A DNA stretch of 64,000 nt from an uncultured Eggerthellaceae bacterium. Lineage in GTDB: Bacteria > Actinomycetota > Coriobacteriia > Coriobacteriales > Eggerthellaceae. Location of the stretch: assembly GCA_958452575.1 (NCBI GenBank), contig CAUDUM010000002.1, positions 310,001 to 374,000 of the forward strand. The letters run 5' to 3'. The notes under the pieces were generated by a model, which saw only the letters and a program-made list of their open reading frames with translations, was not told the origin of the DNA and did no database searches. This document shows, piece after piece, positions 23,773-35,558 of the stretch (position 1 is its first letter; every line of letters begins with the position of its first letter). The translations under genes were made by a program, and so were the position numbers.

Positions 23773-24048
23773 GCGCTAATCGCAGGAAAACCGCCACTCC
23801 GAGACGGATTATCCGCGATTAGCGCGATTCGTTCCGCCCTTTCGTTCCGCATTGACATGAATGTGGAACGTATCCCCAGGTCATCAACTCATCGATTTGC
23901 AATGCCTTTCGCTCTCCGAAATCCGATCGCGCTAATCGTGCTATTACCGCATCACGGCGGCTGTTTATGAACGATTAGCGCGATCGAGGGAATAGGCGTC
24001 TCCTCCATGCGTGCAGATATCGCAGCGCGTGCGGCAGCGGAGACGCCT
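23773..24048. repeat. Three inverted repeats in a 482 bp gap, two sharing a GCGATTAGCGC core
   Basis: GCGCTAATCGC (23773-23783) pairs with 23815-23825. CGATCGCGCTAATCG (23924-23938) pairs perfectly with 23972-23986. A third pair, AGGCGTCTCC (23994-24003) and GGAGACGCCT (24039-24048), follows. The GATTAGCGC word also occurs alone at 5814-5822. The region 23701-24182 has no convincing gene. These resemble REP-type elements or binding sites. Confidence 0.65.
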
Positions 24049-24103
24049 GGCCATCAGCCCTTCCTCCATGCATGTGGATTTCGTCCGAATAGAGCGATCG
24101 AGA

Positions 24104-24149
24104 CAAAAAGCGGCGCCCCGCGAGCCGAGATGGCTGCGGGGCGCCGCTT
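24104..24149 (-). terminator. Intrinsic terminator of aspS
   Basis: On the minus strand AAGCGGCGCCCCGC pairs with GCGGGGCGCCGCTT around a 14-base loop and is followed by TTTTTGTC, 34 bases after the aspS stop. Confidence 0.9.
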
Positions 24150-24182
24150 CGATTGCGGGGATGCGAGTTATAGCGTCGACGC

Positions 24183-25961
<1,779 letters not shown>

Positions 25962-26057
25962 AGTTGCAAGTCCTCGCAGGTTTTCTTATTCCAAACTGGG
26001 TTATTGTACTCGACCGCCGCGCGCGCACACCGGAAATACGCCCATTTCATGCAAAAT

Positions 26058-26096
26058 GCGCGAGAAAGCGCGCGTTCGGGCGCGAATCCGCCCGAA
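26058..26096 (-). terminator. Terminator after the YhgE/Pip operon
   Basis: Minus strand: TTCGGGCG and CGCCCGAA pair (26075-26096), then a second stem of GCGCG/CGCGC (26058-26073) is followed by ATTTTG. It starts four bases after the stop codon. Confidence 0.6.
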
Positions 26097-26099
26097 TCC

Positions 26100-28283
26100 C
26101 TACATGACCTTGGTCGACTCCACCTTCTCGACGAAACGATCGACGAGCTTGATGAGCGGGTTGCGCAGCACGAACCCCAGCAAGACGAACGGCAGGGCGA
26201 ACAGCACCAGCACGCCCATCTCCATCCAGAAATCCCCCTGGTACACGCCGAACATGGCGGCACGCATGGCGTTGACGGCGTGCGTGATCGGCAAAAACGG
26301 GCTCGCCGCCTGGAAAAAGTCGGGCAGCAACGCCAAAGGATAGCTGCCCCCGCCACCCGACACCTGGATGATCAGCAGCATCACCGAAAGCGCCTTGCCG
26401 AAATTGGCGAACGAGGCCACCAACGCGTAGATGATGAACGCGAACACCAGCCCCGACCCCCACAGACACAGCAGGTACAGGACGGGTTCGACCGCCTGGA
26501 CGCCCAAGAACAGCAGGTTGCCCAATCCGATGCAGGTGCTTTGGAGCAACGACAACGCCGCCACCACGACGAAGCGCCCCGCGAACAGCTGCCACGGACG
26601 GGGCGCGTCCAGCTCCGCCAAGGCACGCTCGCACGGCGCGACCTTCAGCGCCACCATGATGAGCAGCGCGCCGATCCATAGCGCCAGCGTGGTGTAGAGC
26701 GGCGCCATCGCCGAGCCGAAGCTGTTGACCGGATACACCGCATGGCGGTCGAGCTGCACCGGCGCCGAAAGCGCCTGCGCGAGCGCCGAGGGATCCTGGC
26801 CGATCACCTGGCGCAACGCCTGGGAATCGCCCGTCGCCAGCGCCTCGTCGATGCGCCGCGACAGATCGTCCAACTCGGCACCGGAATCGGCCAGCTCGTC
26901 CGCCGCCGAAAGAAGAGCCTGCTCGGCATCGCCGAGGCGCTGGGCCATCGACCCCGCCGCGCTGGACAGATCATCCCCTGCCGACTGGAGGGCGGCCGAC
27001 ATCGCGGGCAGCGACGAGGCGACGGATCCCACATCGTCGGAAAGCTGCTCGAGCGTCGGCGCGATATCCGCGTCGTAGTCGACGCGGATGCTCTGCAGGC
27101 TGTCACGCGCCTGCTGGGCGAGGCTGGCCGCCTCGTCGCGCTTGGCCTGGGCATCGGCATCCCCTGCCTCGACGGCGTCGGCAGCGCCGGAAAGCGAGGA
27201 CCCCAGCTGGTCGGCGAGATCGGCCGAGGCGTCCAGCTGGTCGGCCATGGCCTCGACGGCGATGCGCGATTCCTGCGGAAGCGAGGGGGCGATCTCCCTT
27301 AGCTGCGATGCGGCGGAACGGCACGCCGCGCCCTGGCCCTGCGCCGCCGACGCCGAATCGCGCAGCTGGGCCGCCGCATCCGACGCGGTGGCGGAGGCGG
27401 AGGCGAACGCGGCGTCGAGCGCATCGGGCACCGACCCGAACCCCGCCGAGCTTTGCTGCAACGCCGTCGACAGCGCATCGGCAGCACCGGCCATCGCGTC
27501 CGCCACCGACCCCGCCGCCGCGCGCGCCGTCTCCGAGGAGGACGCCGCCTCGTCGGCGAGCGCTCCCGCCTGCGCCAGAAGGCCGCCCGATCCCTCGATG
27601 AGCGTGCGCGCGGAGCCGAGAACCCGCGCATGGAGGCGCAACGCATCAGCGGCGGTCGCCATCTGGCCGCCGATGTCGTCGATCGCGCCAGACAGCTTGC
27701 CCACCGCTCCCCCGGCGTCGGCATCGTCCATATAGTCGAGCAGCGCCGAGGAGATCCCCAGGGCGGTCTCCGACAGCGTTTCGGCGAACACGCGGTTCAC
27801 CTGCGCCGATATCTGATCCGCACCCTGCCCGGTCACCTTGGGCGCGATGGCGTTCTTCTTTTCGTTTGAGTAGTACACGATCCGCGCGTGCTCCACATCG
27901 CCCGAATAGAACGTCATCATGTCCCGGCTGAAGCTTTGCGGGATGACCACCGCCGCGTAGTAGCGACCCGCCTCCGCGCCGTCGACGGCGTCCTCCTCGT
28001 CGGTGAACACCCAATTCATCTGGTCGTTCGCGCGCAGCGCCGAAACCACTTGATCCCCGATGTTGACCTTGAGGGGCACCAGCTCGCTTTGATAGCCCTC
28101 GTCGGAGTTGGCCACCGCGACCTTGAGGTTGCCCGTGTTGCCGAACACGTCCCAGCAGGCGAGCACGTTGTACCACGTGAAGATCGACGGGAGCAGCACC
28201 AGGCCCAGCACAATGATGATGGACACGATGTTGGAGAACAGCCGCTTGAAGTCGCCTGCGGCAAGGCGCAGCACATTCCTCAT
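26100..28283 (-). CDS. YhgE/Pip-family membrane protein (second of a pair)
   Basis: 727 residues. The family layout is clear: an N-terminal helix (about 15-35), an extracellular domain with LKVAVANSDEGYQSE and FSRDMMTFYSGDVEHA, a long Ala/Ser/Asp-rich coiled region (about 190-500), and six C-terminal helices of ABC-2 type (ALWIGALLIMVALKV onward). YhgE/Pip proteins are linked to phage infection (Lactococcus Pip), type VII secretion and bacteriocin sensitivity. Its start overlaps the stop of the first member (ATGA), so the two are translated together and may form a heteromer. Confidence 0.88.
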   Translation of the reverse strand: MRNVLRLAAGDFKRLFSNIVSIIIVLGLVLLPSIFTWYNVLACWDVFGNTGNLKVAVANSDEGYQSELVPLKVNIGDQVVSALRANDQMNWVFTDEEDAVDGAEAGRYYAAVVIPQSFSRDMMTFYSGDVEHARIVYYSNEKKNAIAPKVTGQGADQISAQVNRVFAETLSETALGISSALLDYMDDADAGGAVGKLSGAIDDIGGQMATAADALRLHARVLGSARTLIEGSGGLLAQAGALADEAASSSETARAAAGSVADAMAGAADALSTALQQSSAGFGSVPDALDAAFASASATASDAAAQLRDSASAAQGQGAACRSAASQLREIAPSLPQESRIAVEAMADQLDASADLADQLGSSLSGAADAVEAGDADAQAKRDEAASLAQQARDSLQSIRVDYDADIAPTLEQLSDDVGSVASSLPAMSAALQSAGDDLSSAAGSMAQRLGDAEQALLSAADELADSGAELDDLSRRIDEALATGDSQALRQVIGQDPSALAQALSAPVQLDRHAVYPVNSFGSAMAPLYTTLALWIGALLIMVALKVAPCERALAELDAPRPWQLFAGRFVVVAALSLLQSTCIGLGNLLFLGVQAVEPVLYLLCLWGSGLVFAFIIYALVASFANFGKALSVMLLIIQVSGGGGSYPLALLPDFFQAASPFLPITHAVNAMRAAMFGVYQGDFWMEMGVLVLFALPFVLLGFVLRNPLIKLVDRFVEKVESTKVM

Positions 28284-30970
28284 CGCGCACCTCCCGCATC
28301 GGCCGGCCCGTCATCGCCAGCGGCGGCATCGGCGCCGCCATCGCTGCTAACGGCACGCCCAACGTCGCCGCCCTCGGCATCGGTCGACTCGTCGTCGTCC
28401 TCGGCATCGCGCCGCGGCGCGCCGTCGCCGCACTCGCGAACGCCTTCGCCTTGCACGTACAGCGCGCGGACCTCATCATCGCTGAGCGATCCGAGCATCA
28501 CCTGGCGGCCCAGCCCATCGCGGATGTATTCGATCGCGATCAAGAACGCGAACACCATCACCAACCAGGCAAGCCACACGGTTAGAAGCACGACCTTCTC
28601 GGCCTGAGACACCGACAGCACCACCGTCGCGACGACGGGGACCGCGATGCCGACGGCAAGCGCCCCCGTCTTCATGCGCGGATACCAGCGCAGGAACCGC
28701 TCGGCGCGTTTGAGCATGGCGGTGCGGTACTCCGCGCGGTCGGCGAGCACACGCATCACCTGCGCCATGCGGAAGCGACGCTCGGGCAGCGTCACGCGCT
28801 CGCCGTTGATGATGCCGCCCTCTTCGATCTGGCGCGCGAACAGGCGGTTGAGGTTCACCAGATACGGTCGCAGCAGCACCCCTAGCAGCATCGACGCCGC
28901 GAAGAACGCCCCCAACGTCGCGACGTCGCCCGCCCACGCTCCGTCGTAGAACCCGCCGATGACCTCGCGCATCGCGTTGATGCCGTAGGTGAAGGGAAAG
29001 ACCGGATACACCGCCTGGAAAAACGGCGTCGTCATCTCGATGGGATACAGGCCGGTCGCCGCCGGGATCTGCACGAACACCAGCACCACGCACAGGCCCT
29101 TGCCCACATGTTGAAACAGCGTGGAGAGCATGTACTGGATCGCAAGGTAGGCTTGCGAGGCGATGACGGCGGTCAGCAGGAACAGCGGCGCGCTGACGGT
29201 CTGCACCCCCATGGCAAGGCAGCCCGCGCAGCACACCGCCGCCTGCAGCGCCGCCATCGCCGCCAAAAGCAGCCATCGTCCGAAGTAGCGCTGCCCCGCC
29301 GTCAGGTTGCCGATCCCCTCGTCGTCCACCTCAAGGCGCATGATCACCATCAGCATGAACACGCCGATCCACAGCGTCAGGTTGATGAACAGGGGAGCCA
29401 TCGCCGATCCGTAGGAGTTGAGCGGATAGAGCGTCTCGGTCTCCACCGTCGTGGGCGACATCATGAACTCGGCGACGGCATCCGGATCGAGCTTGCCGCC
29501 GAACAGATCGGCAAGGGCATCGGAGGAGCCCAGCGCCTCGATGTCGGTGCGCGTCGCGTCGAAATCCGCTTCGAGGCCCGCCAGCACCTCATCGGTTTTC
29601 GACAGCGCGTCGGTCGCCGCCGACAGCGTGCCTTTCAGCTGATCGAGCGCCAGCAGCGTCTGGTCGATAAGCGCCTGCTGGCCGGCGACGGCACCCGACA
29701 GCCCGCTTGCCGCCTGGGTGATCCCGCCCAATGCGTCGGCAAGCGATGGGATCGTGTCGGCTGCCAGGGATTGGCGGAACCCGTCCGTCGACGAGAGCGC
29801 ATCCTGCACGGCCCCGTCGACCGTCGACGATGCCGCGCCCGCCGCGTCAGCAGACGCGGCGATATCGGACGACAACGTCTTGAGTCCCGCAACCGTGCCG
29901 GATGCCTGGTCGTTTTGCTGGGACAACGCGGCGATCACCTGCGCGAGGGAGTCTTTGGCCGAACCCGCCGGAAGCCCTTCCTGGATGCGGGAGAGCTCTT
30001 CGAGCACCTGCGCGTTGCCTGCGATCACCGCGTCCGCACGCCCCAACGCGGCGTCCACGTCACCTTGAGCCGAGGCGATTCCGGCAGCGGTCTGCGACAG
30101 GGCTCCAGACGCCTGCGAGGAGGATTGCGACAGCAGCCGCGACGCGTCGTCGAGCGCGCCGCCGAACGCAAGCGGCAGCCCCGCGATCCCCCGGCTCGCA
30201 TCCCCCGCCAACGCGGACACGTCGTCGAGGGCGGCGGCAAGCGACGCCGCTTGGCCCTTGGCGTCCCCCAAGGTCCCGCGCGCGCCGTCCGCGCGTGCCA
30301 GCGCATCCTGGGCTGCCTGCTTCAGTTCGGCAAGCCCCTGCCGCGCCTCCCCCACGCGGGCGCCCGCCTCCGAAAGCCGCTCGACGGCGCCTCCTTGCGC
30401 CGCCTGAACCTGGGCATTCGCATTGTCGATCTCCTTGTCGAGCGCTGCGGCCACCGCTTCGCTCGCGCGCGAGACGAACGCGTCGTTGATTGTGGTGTCC
30501 AGTGTGCTCGCGCCCGTGTCGGTGATCTTGGGGGACACCGGTCCCATCTTCTCGTTCACATAGTATTCGAGCTGGGGCAGCGTGGGATCGTCCGTCAGCA
30601 GGGTCGCCACATCGGCGCTGAAGTCTTCGGGGATGACGAACGCGGCGTAGGCGCGCCCCGCCTCCACCGCCTCCATCGCCTGATCGCGGTCGGTGAAGTC
30701 CCATCCCAGCTGATCGTCGTCATGAAGCTGGGCGACCACCTGCGACCCCAGGTTAAGATCCCCCAGCGTCTCGTCATGCGCGCCGGCGTCCTCGTTGACC
30801 ACGCAGATACGCAGGTTGACGGTGTTGCCGTAGGGATCCCAAAACCCCGCGACGTTGAACCAGGTGTACAGGGACGGCAGGACGATGAGGAACAGCGCCA
30901 CCAGCCATGCGGCAGGGACCTTCGCCACGCGCTTGACATCACGCGCGAGCACACGCAAGACGTTGCCCAT
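28280..30970 (-). CDS. YhgE/Pip-family membrane protein (first of a pair)
   Basis: 896 residues, ATG at 30970. It has the same layout as the next gene: an N-terminal helix (AAWLVALFLIVLPSLYTWFN), an exported alpha/beta part (FVIPEDFSADVATLL), a very long Ala/Gly-rich coiled region (about 190-500) and a C-terminal six-helix block beginning LWIGVFMLMVIMRLEV. An extra C-terminal part adds two helices (ALAVGIAVPVVATVVLSV and VVLLTVWLAWLVMVFAFLIA) and an acidic tail. The hydrophobic N-terminus and exported coil may bind wall or phage components. No ATPase partner is encoded nearby. Confidence 0.88.
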   Translation of the reverse strand: MGNVLRVLARDVKRVAKVPAAWLVALFLIVLPSLYTWFNVAGFWDPYGNTVNLRICVVNEDAGAHDETLGDLNLGSQVVAQLHDDDQLGWDFTDRDQAMEAVEAGRAYAAFVIPEDFSADVATLLTDDPTLPQLEYYVNEKMGPVSPKITDTGASTLDTTINDAFVSRASEAVAAALDKEIDNANAQVQAAQGGAVERLSEAGARVGEARQGLAELKQAAQDALARADGARGTLGDAKGQAASLAAALDDVSALAGDASRGIAGLPLAFGGALDDASRLLSQSSSQASGALSQTAAGIASAQGDVDAALGRADAVIAGNAQVLEELSRIQEGLPAGSAKDSLAQVIAALSQQNDQASGTVAGLKTLSSDIAASADAAGAASSTVDGAVQDALSSTDGFRQSLAADTIPSLADALGGITQAASGLSGAVAGQQALIDQTLLALDQLKGTLSAATDALSKTDEVLAGLEADFDATRTDIEALGSSDALADLFGGKLDPDAVAEFMMSPTTVETETLYPLNSYGSAMAPLFINLTLWIGVFMLMVIMRLEVDDEGIGNLTAGQRYFGRWLLLAAMAALQAAVCCAGCLAMGVQTVSAPLFLLTAVIASQAYLAIQYMLSTLFQHVGKGLCVVLVFVQIPAATGLYPIEMTTPFFQAVYPVFPFTYGINAMREVIGGFYDGAWAGDVATLGAFFAASMLLGVLLRPYLVNLNRLFARQIEEGGIINGERVTLPERRFRMAQVMRVLADRAEYRTAMLKRAERFLRWYPRMKTGALAVGIAVPVVATVVLSVSQAEKVVLLTVWLAWLVMVFAFLIAIEYIRDGLGRQVMLGSLSDDEVRALYVQGEGVRECGDGAPRRDAEDDDESTDAEGGDVGRAVSSDGGADAAAGDDGPADAGGAR

Positions 30971-31041
30971 AGCTCAGCTCCCTCCCTTCGCCGATCGACG
31001 CGTTCCGCCAATGCATTCCGCCAATGATGGGATGGCCCGCC

Positions 31042-31070
31042 AAGAAAAACGGCGCGGTGGACGCGCCGTT
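31042..31070 (-). terminator. Intrinsic terminator of hisS
   Basis: Minus strand AACGGCGCG pairs with CGCGCCGTT around TCCAC and runs into TTTTTC, ten bases after the stop. Confidence 0.9.
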
Positions 31071-31079
31071 ACGTTTCCG

Positions 31080-32438
31080 TTACTTCGCGTCGAACAGCTG
31101 CCCTGTCGCCGCGGAATCCGAACGCGCGCCCAGAAAGCGTTCCATAAGCGATCGCAACGCTTTGAGCTCGACCGTGCGCTCGTGATGGGTCTGCATGTTG
31201 CGGATCGTGACGACGCCCTGCTCGACCTCCTCGGGGCCCAGCACCGCCACGAGCACGGCGCCGATCTTGTCGGCAAGCTTGAACTGGCTCTTCAGGCTGC
31301 GATGCTGATGGTCCAGCTCGGCGGTCAACCCCACGTCGCGCGCCGCTTGGACGATGCGGAAGCCCAGCTCGCGCACCGAGTCGTCCACACATGCCACAAA
31401 GACGTCGCACGGCGGTTTTCCGGGAAGCTCCACGCCCGCCGCCTGCAACGCCAGAAGGCAGCGCTCGTATCCCAGCGCGAACCCGAACCCGGGCGTCGGG
31501 CGGCCGCCCACCTCCTCGGCGAGCTTGTCATAGCGCCCGCCGCCTCCGATGGCGCTTTGGCTGCCCATCCCCTCAATCACCTGCACCTCGAACACGGTGC
31601 GGGTGTAATAGTCGAGCCCCCGCACCAAGCGCGGTTCCTCGACGAACGGGATGCGGGCGATCTCGACCAGCTTCTTGACCGTCTCATAATGCTCGCGGCA
31701 GTCATCGCACAGATAATCGGAGATCTTGGGAGCGCCGTCCATCACCGCGGCGCACTCGGGGTTCTTGCAATCGAAGGCGCGCAGCGGGTTCACCTCGGAA
31801 CGGCGGTTGCACTCGTCGCACAGCTCGTCGGAATGCTCGTCCATGTAGGCCTTGACGGCAGCGCGGTACGCCGGACGGCATTTCTCGCATCCCATGGAGT
31901 TGACAAGCAGGCGCATGCTGGACTGAGGGATGCCCATCGCCTCGAAGAAGCGCATGAGCATGATGATGCCTTCGGCGTCGACCGTGGGCTCCTCGGCTCC
32001 CAAGCACTCGATGCCCACCTGGTTGAACTGGCGCTGGCGGCCCTTTTGCGGGCGCTCGGCGCGGAACATCGGGCCGGCGTACATCAGCTTGGCGGGCGCG
32101 GCGCCCTGAGGGACCAGATCGTGCTGCACCACGGCGCGCACGACGCCGGCGGTGCCCTCGGGACGCAGGCTCAGACGGCTTTTGGCCTTGATGCTGCCCC
32201 CGTCGAGCAGGGTTTTGAGGTTCTCGCCCGAGATGGCCGTGAACATCTCCTTGGAAACCACATCAGTGGCCTCGCCGATGCCGCGGACGAACAGATCGGT
32301 CTGCTCGAACAGCGGCGTCTCGATGGGCTGATATCCGTAGCGGCCGAAGATCGTCGCGGCGGTCCGCTTGAATTCGGTCCAAAAACGCTGTTCGTCGGGA
32401 AGGAAATCCCTTGTGCCCTCAGGTGCGCGCAATGCCAT
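31080..32438 (-). CDS. hisS: Histidyl-tRNA synthetase
   Basis: 452 residues from the ATG at 32438 (GAAAGG seven bases upstream). Class II motifs are present: GTRDFLPDE at the start, motif 2 around MYAGPMFRAERPQKGRQRQFNQ, and the HisA/HisB signatures LVRGLDYYTRTVFEV and GGGGRYDKLAEEVGG. The C-terminal anticodon domain ends in MQTHHERTVELKAL. An insert at about 195-250 carries a zinc-ribbon-like set of cysteines (CEKC, CDEC, CKNPEC, CDDC), as in many Gram-positive HisRS. It charges tRNA-His. It follows the 987-residue gene on the same strand. Confidence 0.97.
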   Translation of the reverse strand: MALRAPEGTRDFLPDEQRFWTEFKRTAATIFGRYGYQPIETPLFEQTDLFVRGIGEATDVVSKEMFTAISGENLKTLLDGGSIKAKSRLSLRPEGTAGVVRAVVQHDLVPQGAAPAKLMYAGPMFRAERPQKGRQRQFNQVGIECLGAEEPTVDAEGIIMLMRFFEAMGIPQSSMRLLVNSMGCEKCRPAYRAAVKAYMDEHSDELCDECNRRSEVNPLRAFDCKNPECAAVMDGAPKISDYLCDDCREHYETVKKLVEIARIPFVEEPRLVRGLDYYTRTVFEVQVIEGMGSQSAIGGGGRYDKLAEEVGGRPTPGFGFALGYERCLLALQAAGVELPGKPPCDVFVACVDDSVRELGFRIVQAARDVGLTAELDHQHRSLKSQFKLADKIGAVLVAVLGPEEVEQGVVTIRNMQTHHERTVELKALRSLMERFLGARSDSAATGQLFDAK

Positions 32439-32567
32439 GGTCCATCCTTTCAAATGCCGCCCCGGATCCCGCGCCTGCCGGATGCCGCGCCGGGGTCGGC
32501 GCGCGATCAACCGTGCCATTGTAGCGCATGCGCGCTCGCCGGTCGCAGGAATGCCCTCGACGGCGCA

Positions 32568-35531
32568 TCAGACCAGCAGATCGAGCAGCGAGCGATACGC
32601 CCCCATAAGGGCATCGTCGGGGCGGTAGGCCAGGTACGTCGCCAAAAGCGAGCGCCCCACCGCGAACACATCGGCGTCCACCGCACGTTCCGCCGCGTGG
32701 AGCAGCGCGTCCAGCACCACGTCGGAGGGCGCCAACGGGACGCCTCCCGCCATCAGGACCTCATCGAGGCTTTGACGCTCCGGCAGGGCGACGCCCTCTT
32801 GGTTGAGCAGGTCCTGCAGCTCCGCCGCCACTTGGGCGGCCATGATCGGCGAGGTGGCGATCGACTTCACGTAGCAGGCGGCGCCGGTGCGCGCATCGCC
32901 CGACTTCCAGAGGGTGTACGCCAGCTGATAGTAGGCGATCGCGATGTCGTTGGGCTGGGTCGCCAGCTTCAATGCCGCCTTGAGGGCCTCGGAGGCGCTT
33001 GCCGCATCCCCCATCAGCATGTACACGCGCGCAAGGACGCAACGCGGCGTGGTCGTCGTGGGCGACAGCTCGACCGCTCGCGTGGCGTGGGCCAGCGCGG
33101 CGTCGATGCCCGCGAAGGTGCGCTCCAACAGCTTGGCCGCCTCCAGATGGCAGCGCAAAAGCGTGTCGGGGACCAGCTCGACGCGGCGGTCGCGGTCCTT
33201 CTGGCCGACCCCATCGGCCATCGGATGGGCGCCGACGGACGAGAGGACCTGCGCCGCCATCACGAGCAGCGGATCCTCTTCGGCCGACGCGTGCGCGGCT
33301 CCATCGTCAGGATGGCCCTCCCGCCCGTCCGCGCCGAGCAGTTCGGCGAACGCCGGATTGCGGCCCTCGCGCACCAGGTTGTACACCACGCGGGAGGCAT
33401 AGCCGTCAAAGCTGCGGTACACGACCTCGGAATCATCCAGATAGCGTCGCTCGGCCTCGGTCTTCCAAGCGGCCGCCGAAAGCACCCTGCCGGCGCCTTC
33501 CGCATCGCCGGCCGCCGCCAGCGAGCGGGCACGGACCAACGCATCGCGGCACGGATCCGGACCCAGGTAGCTGCGAATCACCGTGTTCTGGTCGTCCGGG
33601 TCCGCCTCGCCTTCGGCAAGTGCCGTCATGAGCCGCGTGCACGCTTGGACGGCGAACGGGTCGTCGGCGCGCTGCTGGCGGCGGCGCACAGCTCCGATCG
33701 CCTCGGTGACGCTTTCCGCGCGCGCCAGGCGCACGGCGATCCGCTCGGCCTGCCTGCGATGGAGGGCATCGGATTCTATGCGCAGGTCATGCAGCCACCG
33801 GGCCCCCAAAGCAGCCTGTGCCTCCTGCGGAAGCTCGGCATCGAAGCACTCGGGCATATCGCGCCGCCGCTTTGCCGAGGGCATGATCGAGAGGCTGCGG
33901 AACGGGTCCTCGTCCACGCGCTCGGGGGCGCGGGGATCCGGCGAAACCGCATCCGCCGCCGTGCCGTCGGGACCCTTCCGCAAAAACGCGTCTCGAGGCA
34001 CCAGGGTGCCCCACGCCTCGAAGGCGGCAGAAGGATCCCCCGCCGTCTGCGGGCAACGGGCAAGGAAATCCTCCCTCTTGAAGGCGACGAACAGATCCGC
34101 GCCGGGAAGCATCCGGGCAAGGCGCGACGCGCCGCCCTCCCCGTCGTCGTCCAACTCGCCCTCGCCCGCCATCGCCAAAACATCGCCGAGCGAGAACGCG
34201 CCCTCCTCCCACAGCGCGTGGGCATCGAGCTCGACGCGCCTCACGCGCTCGCTGGCGCCGAATGCCTCCGCCGCCAAAAGCACCGCCAGATGCTGGGCAT
34301 AGCGAAGCGCCTGCGCCGCCCGCTCCAGAACCGACGCATCCACAACCGCATGCACCTCGTCGTCCCAGCGCTCACGTGGCATCATGTCGGCGTCGGGCAC
34401 CACCGTCTTGAAAGCGACGATGCCCGCTTTGAGATCCGCGCGGAATTCCACCTCGAAGCGCAGCGGCACGGCGAAGCGCTCCACCGCGTCGGCGATGCGG
34501 CGGCGCAACGCCCATTCCCCTGCGCCGGAGGACGGCTGCCGCGTCCCATCCGCCACGGAGGCGGCGACGGCGTCGATCAGACGGGCGTCCCAGCGCAGCA
34601 CGTCGGCGATGGATGCGGCAGAAGCCTTGTCGCCGAGCGAGCGCTTGATCAGCAGATAGCGGTTGAGCGCGTTTTGCAGCTCCCAGACCACGCGCGCGGG
34701 AAGCCCCGCCCCCTCCTCGGTGGGCGCAAGGTAGAAGATATCCGCATAACGCACGGTTTTTACCAGACGCAGCGATCCGGAAGGCGCCAAGGCAAGCTGG
34801 TCGAGGCCTGCCTGCGTCAACCAACGGGCCAATGCTCGGACGAGCGCGGGAGGCTGCAGGGCGGGATCGAGCTGCGCGTGCGCGACGTCGCTTTGCACCT
34901 TGCGCAAGGCGGGAAGCGCCGGCATGGCGTCAAGCGGGGCCTCGACGCCCTCGAACCCGCGCGCCGGCACCTCCGGCGCCCCGAGCGAAGGCCGGTAGAC
35001 GAACGCCAGATAGCTGCGCGTCAAGGCATCGGGATAGGCAAGATCGGCACCGTGGGATCCGAAATCGAACCAGGAATCGTAAAGCGTGTAGCGATCCTGC
35101 GAGCGCCGGAAGCGCGCCGCCTCGCGCCAGTTGCCCTCCGCATCACGCACCTCGACGCACCCCTCCAGAACGGCGGGATCGGATTGCTCGGCGTAACGGG
35201 CGAACTTGAGCTCGGGTTCGCGCGTCGGATGCGAATCCAAGGGCTTGTCGGTCGCGAACGCGCGGCCGTAGCGATCGACGTACGCCAGCACGCGCACGGC
35301 GCGCTTCTCGACGAACTCGACGATGTAGCGCCCTTCGGCATCGGGCGAAGGAAGGGATCCCGCCACCCAGCCGTAGTGCCTCTCGGGAGCCTCGGCGCCC
35401 TTCCATGGAAGCGGGGGTGCGGAGGGGGCAAGCGCAGGCACGGCATCCGCCAGCTCGCGCGCCGCTGCACGAAACAGGCCCTTCATGGCAGGGATGCGAT
35501 AGATGCCCTCGGCGGCAGCATGTTCATCCAT
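32568..35531 (-). CDS. Large TPR-containing protein of unknown function
   Basis: 987 residues, ATG at 35531 with AGGAGGG nine bases upstream. I do not recognise the N-terminal 600 residues; they are acidic and alternate strands and helices, with no signal peptide or membrane segment. The first 180 residues hold repeated beta-rich units (YIVEFVEKRAVRVLAYVDRY). C-terminal residues about 780-890 contain tetratricopeptide-like helix pairs, e.g. RCVLARVYMLMGDAASASEA then AIAYYQLAYTLWKSGDARTG. TPRs bind other proteins, so a scaffold role is likely. It lies 27 bases after padR and before hisS, and the PadR protein probably controls it. Confidence 0.75.
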   Translation of the reverse strand: MDEHAAAEGIYRIPAMKGLFRAAARELADAVPALAPSAPPLPWKGAEAPERHYGWVAGSLPSPDAEGRYIVEFVEKRAVRVLAYVDRYGRAFATDKPLDSHPTREPELKFARYAEQSDPAVLEGCVEVRDAEGNWREAARFRRSQDRYTLYDSWFDFGSHGADLAYPDALTRSYLAFVYRPSLGAPEVPARGFEGVEAPLDAMPALPALRKVQSDVAHAQLDPALQPPALVRALARWLTQAGLDQLALAPSGSLRLVKTVRYADIFYLAPTEEGAGLPARVVWELQNALNRYLLIKRSLGDKASAASIADVLRWDARLIDAVAASVADGTRQPSSGAGEWALRRRIADAVERFAVPLRFEVEFRADLKAGIVAFKTVVPDADMMPRERWDDEVHAVVDASVLERAAQALRYAQHLAVLLAAEAFGASERVRRVELDAHALWEEGAFSLGDVLAMAGEGELDDDGEGGASRLARMLPGADLFVAFKREDFLARCPQTAGDPSAAFEAWGTLVPRDAFLRKGPDGTAADAVSPDPRAPERVDEDPFRSLSIMPSAKRRRDMPECFDAELPQEAQAALGARWLHDLRIESDALHRRQAERIAVRLARAESVTEAIGAVRRRQQRADDPFAVQACTRLMTALAEGEADPDDQNTVIRSYLGPDPCRDALVRARSLAAAGDAEGAGRVLSAAAWKTEAERRYLDDSEVVYRSFDGYASRVVYNLVREGRNPAFAELLGADGREGHPDDGAAHASAEEDPLLVMAAQVLSSVGAHPMADGVGQKDRDRRVELVPDTLLRCHLEAAKLLERTFAGIDAALAHATRAVELSPTTTTPRCVLARVYMLMGDAASASEALKAALKLATQPNDIAIAYYQLAYTLWKSGDARTGAACYVKSIATSPIMAAQVAAELQDLLNQEGVALPERQSLDEVLMAGGVPLAPSDVVLDALLHAAERAVDADVFAVGRSLLATYLAYRPDDALMGAYRSLLDLLV

Positions 35532-35558
35532 CGCGCATCCCTCCTCTCGTGTCGGCCT

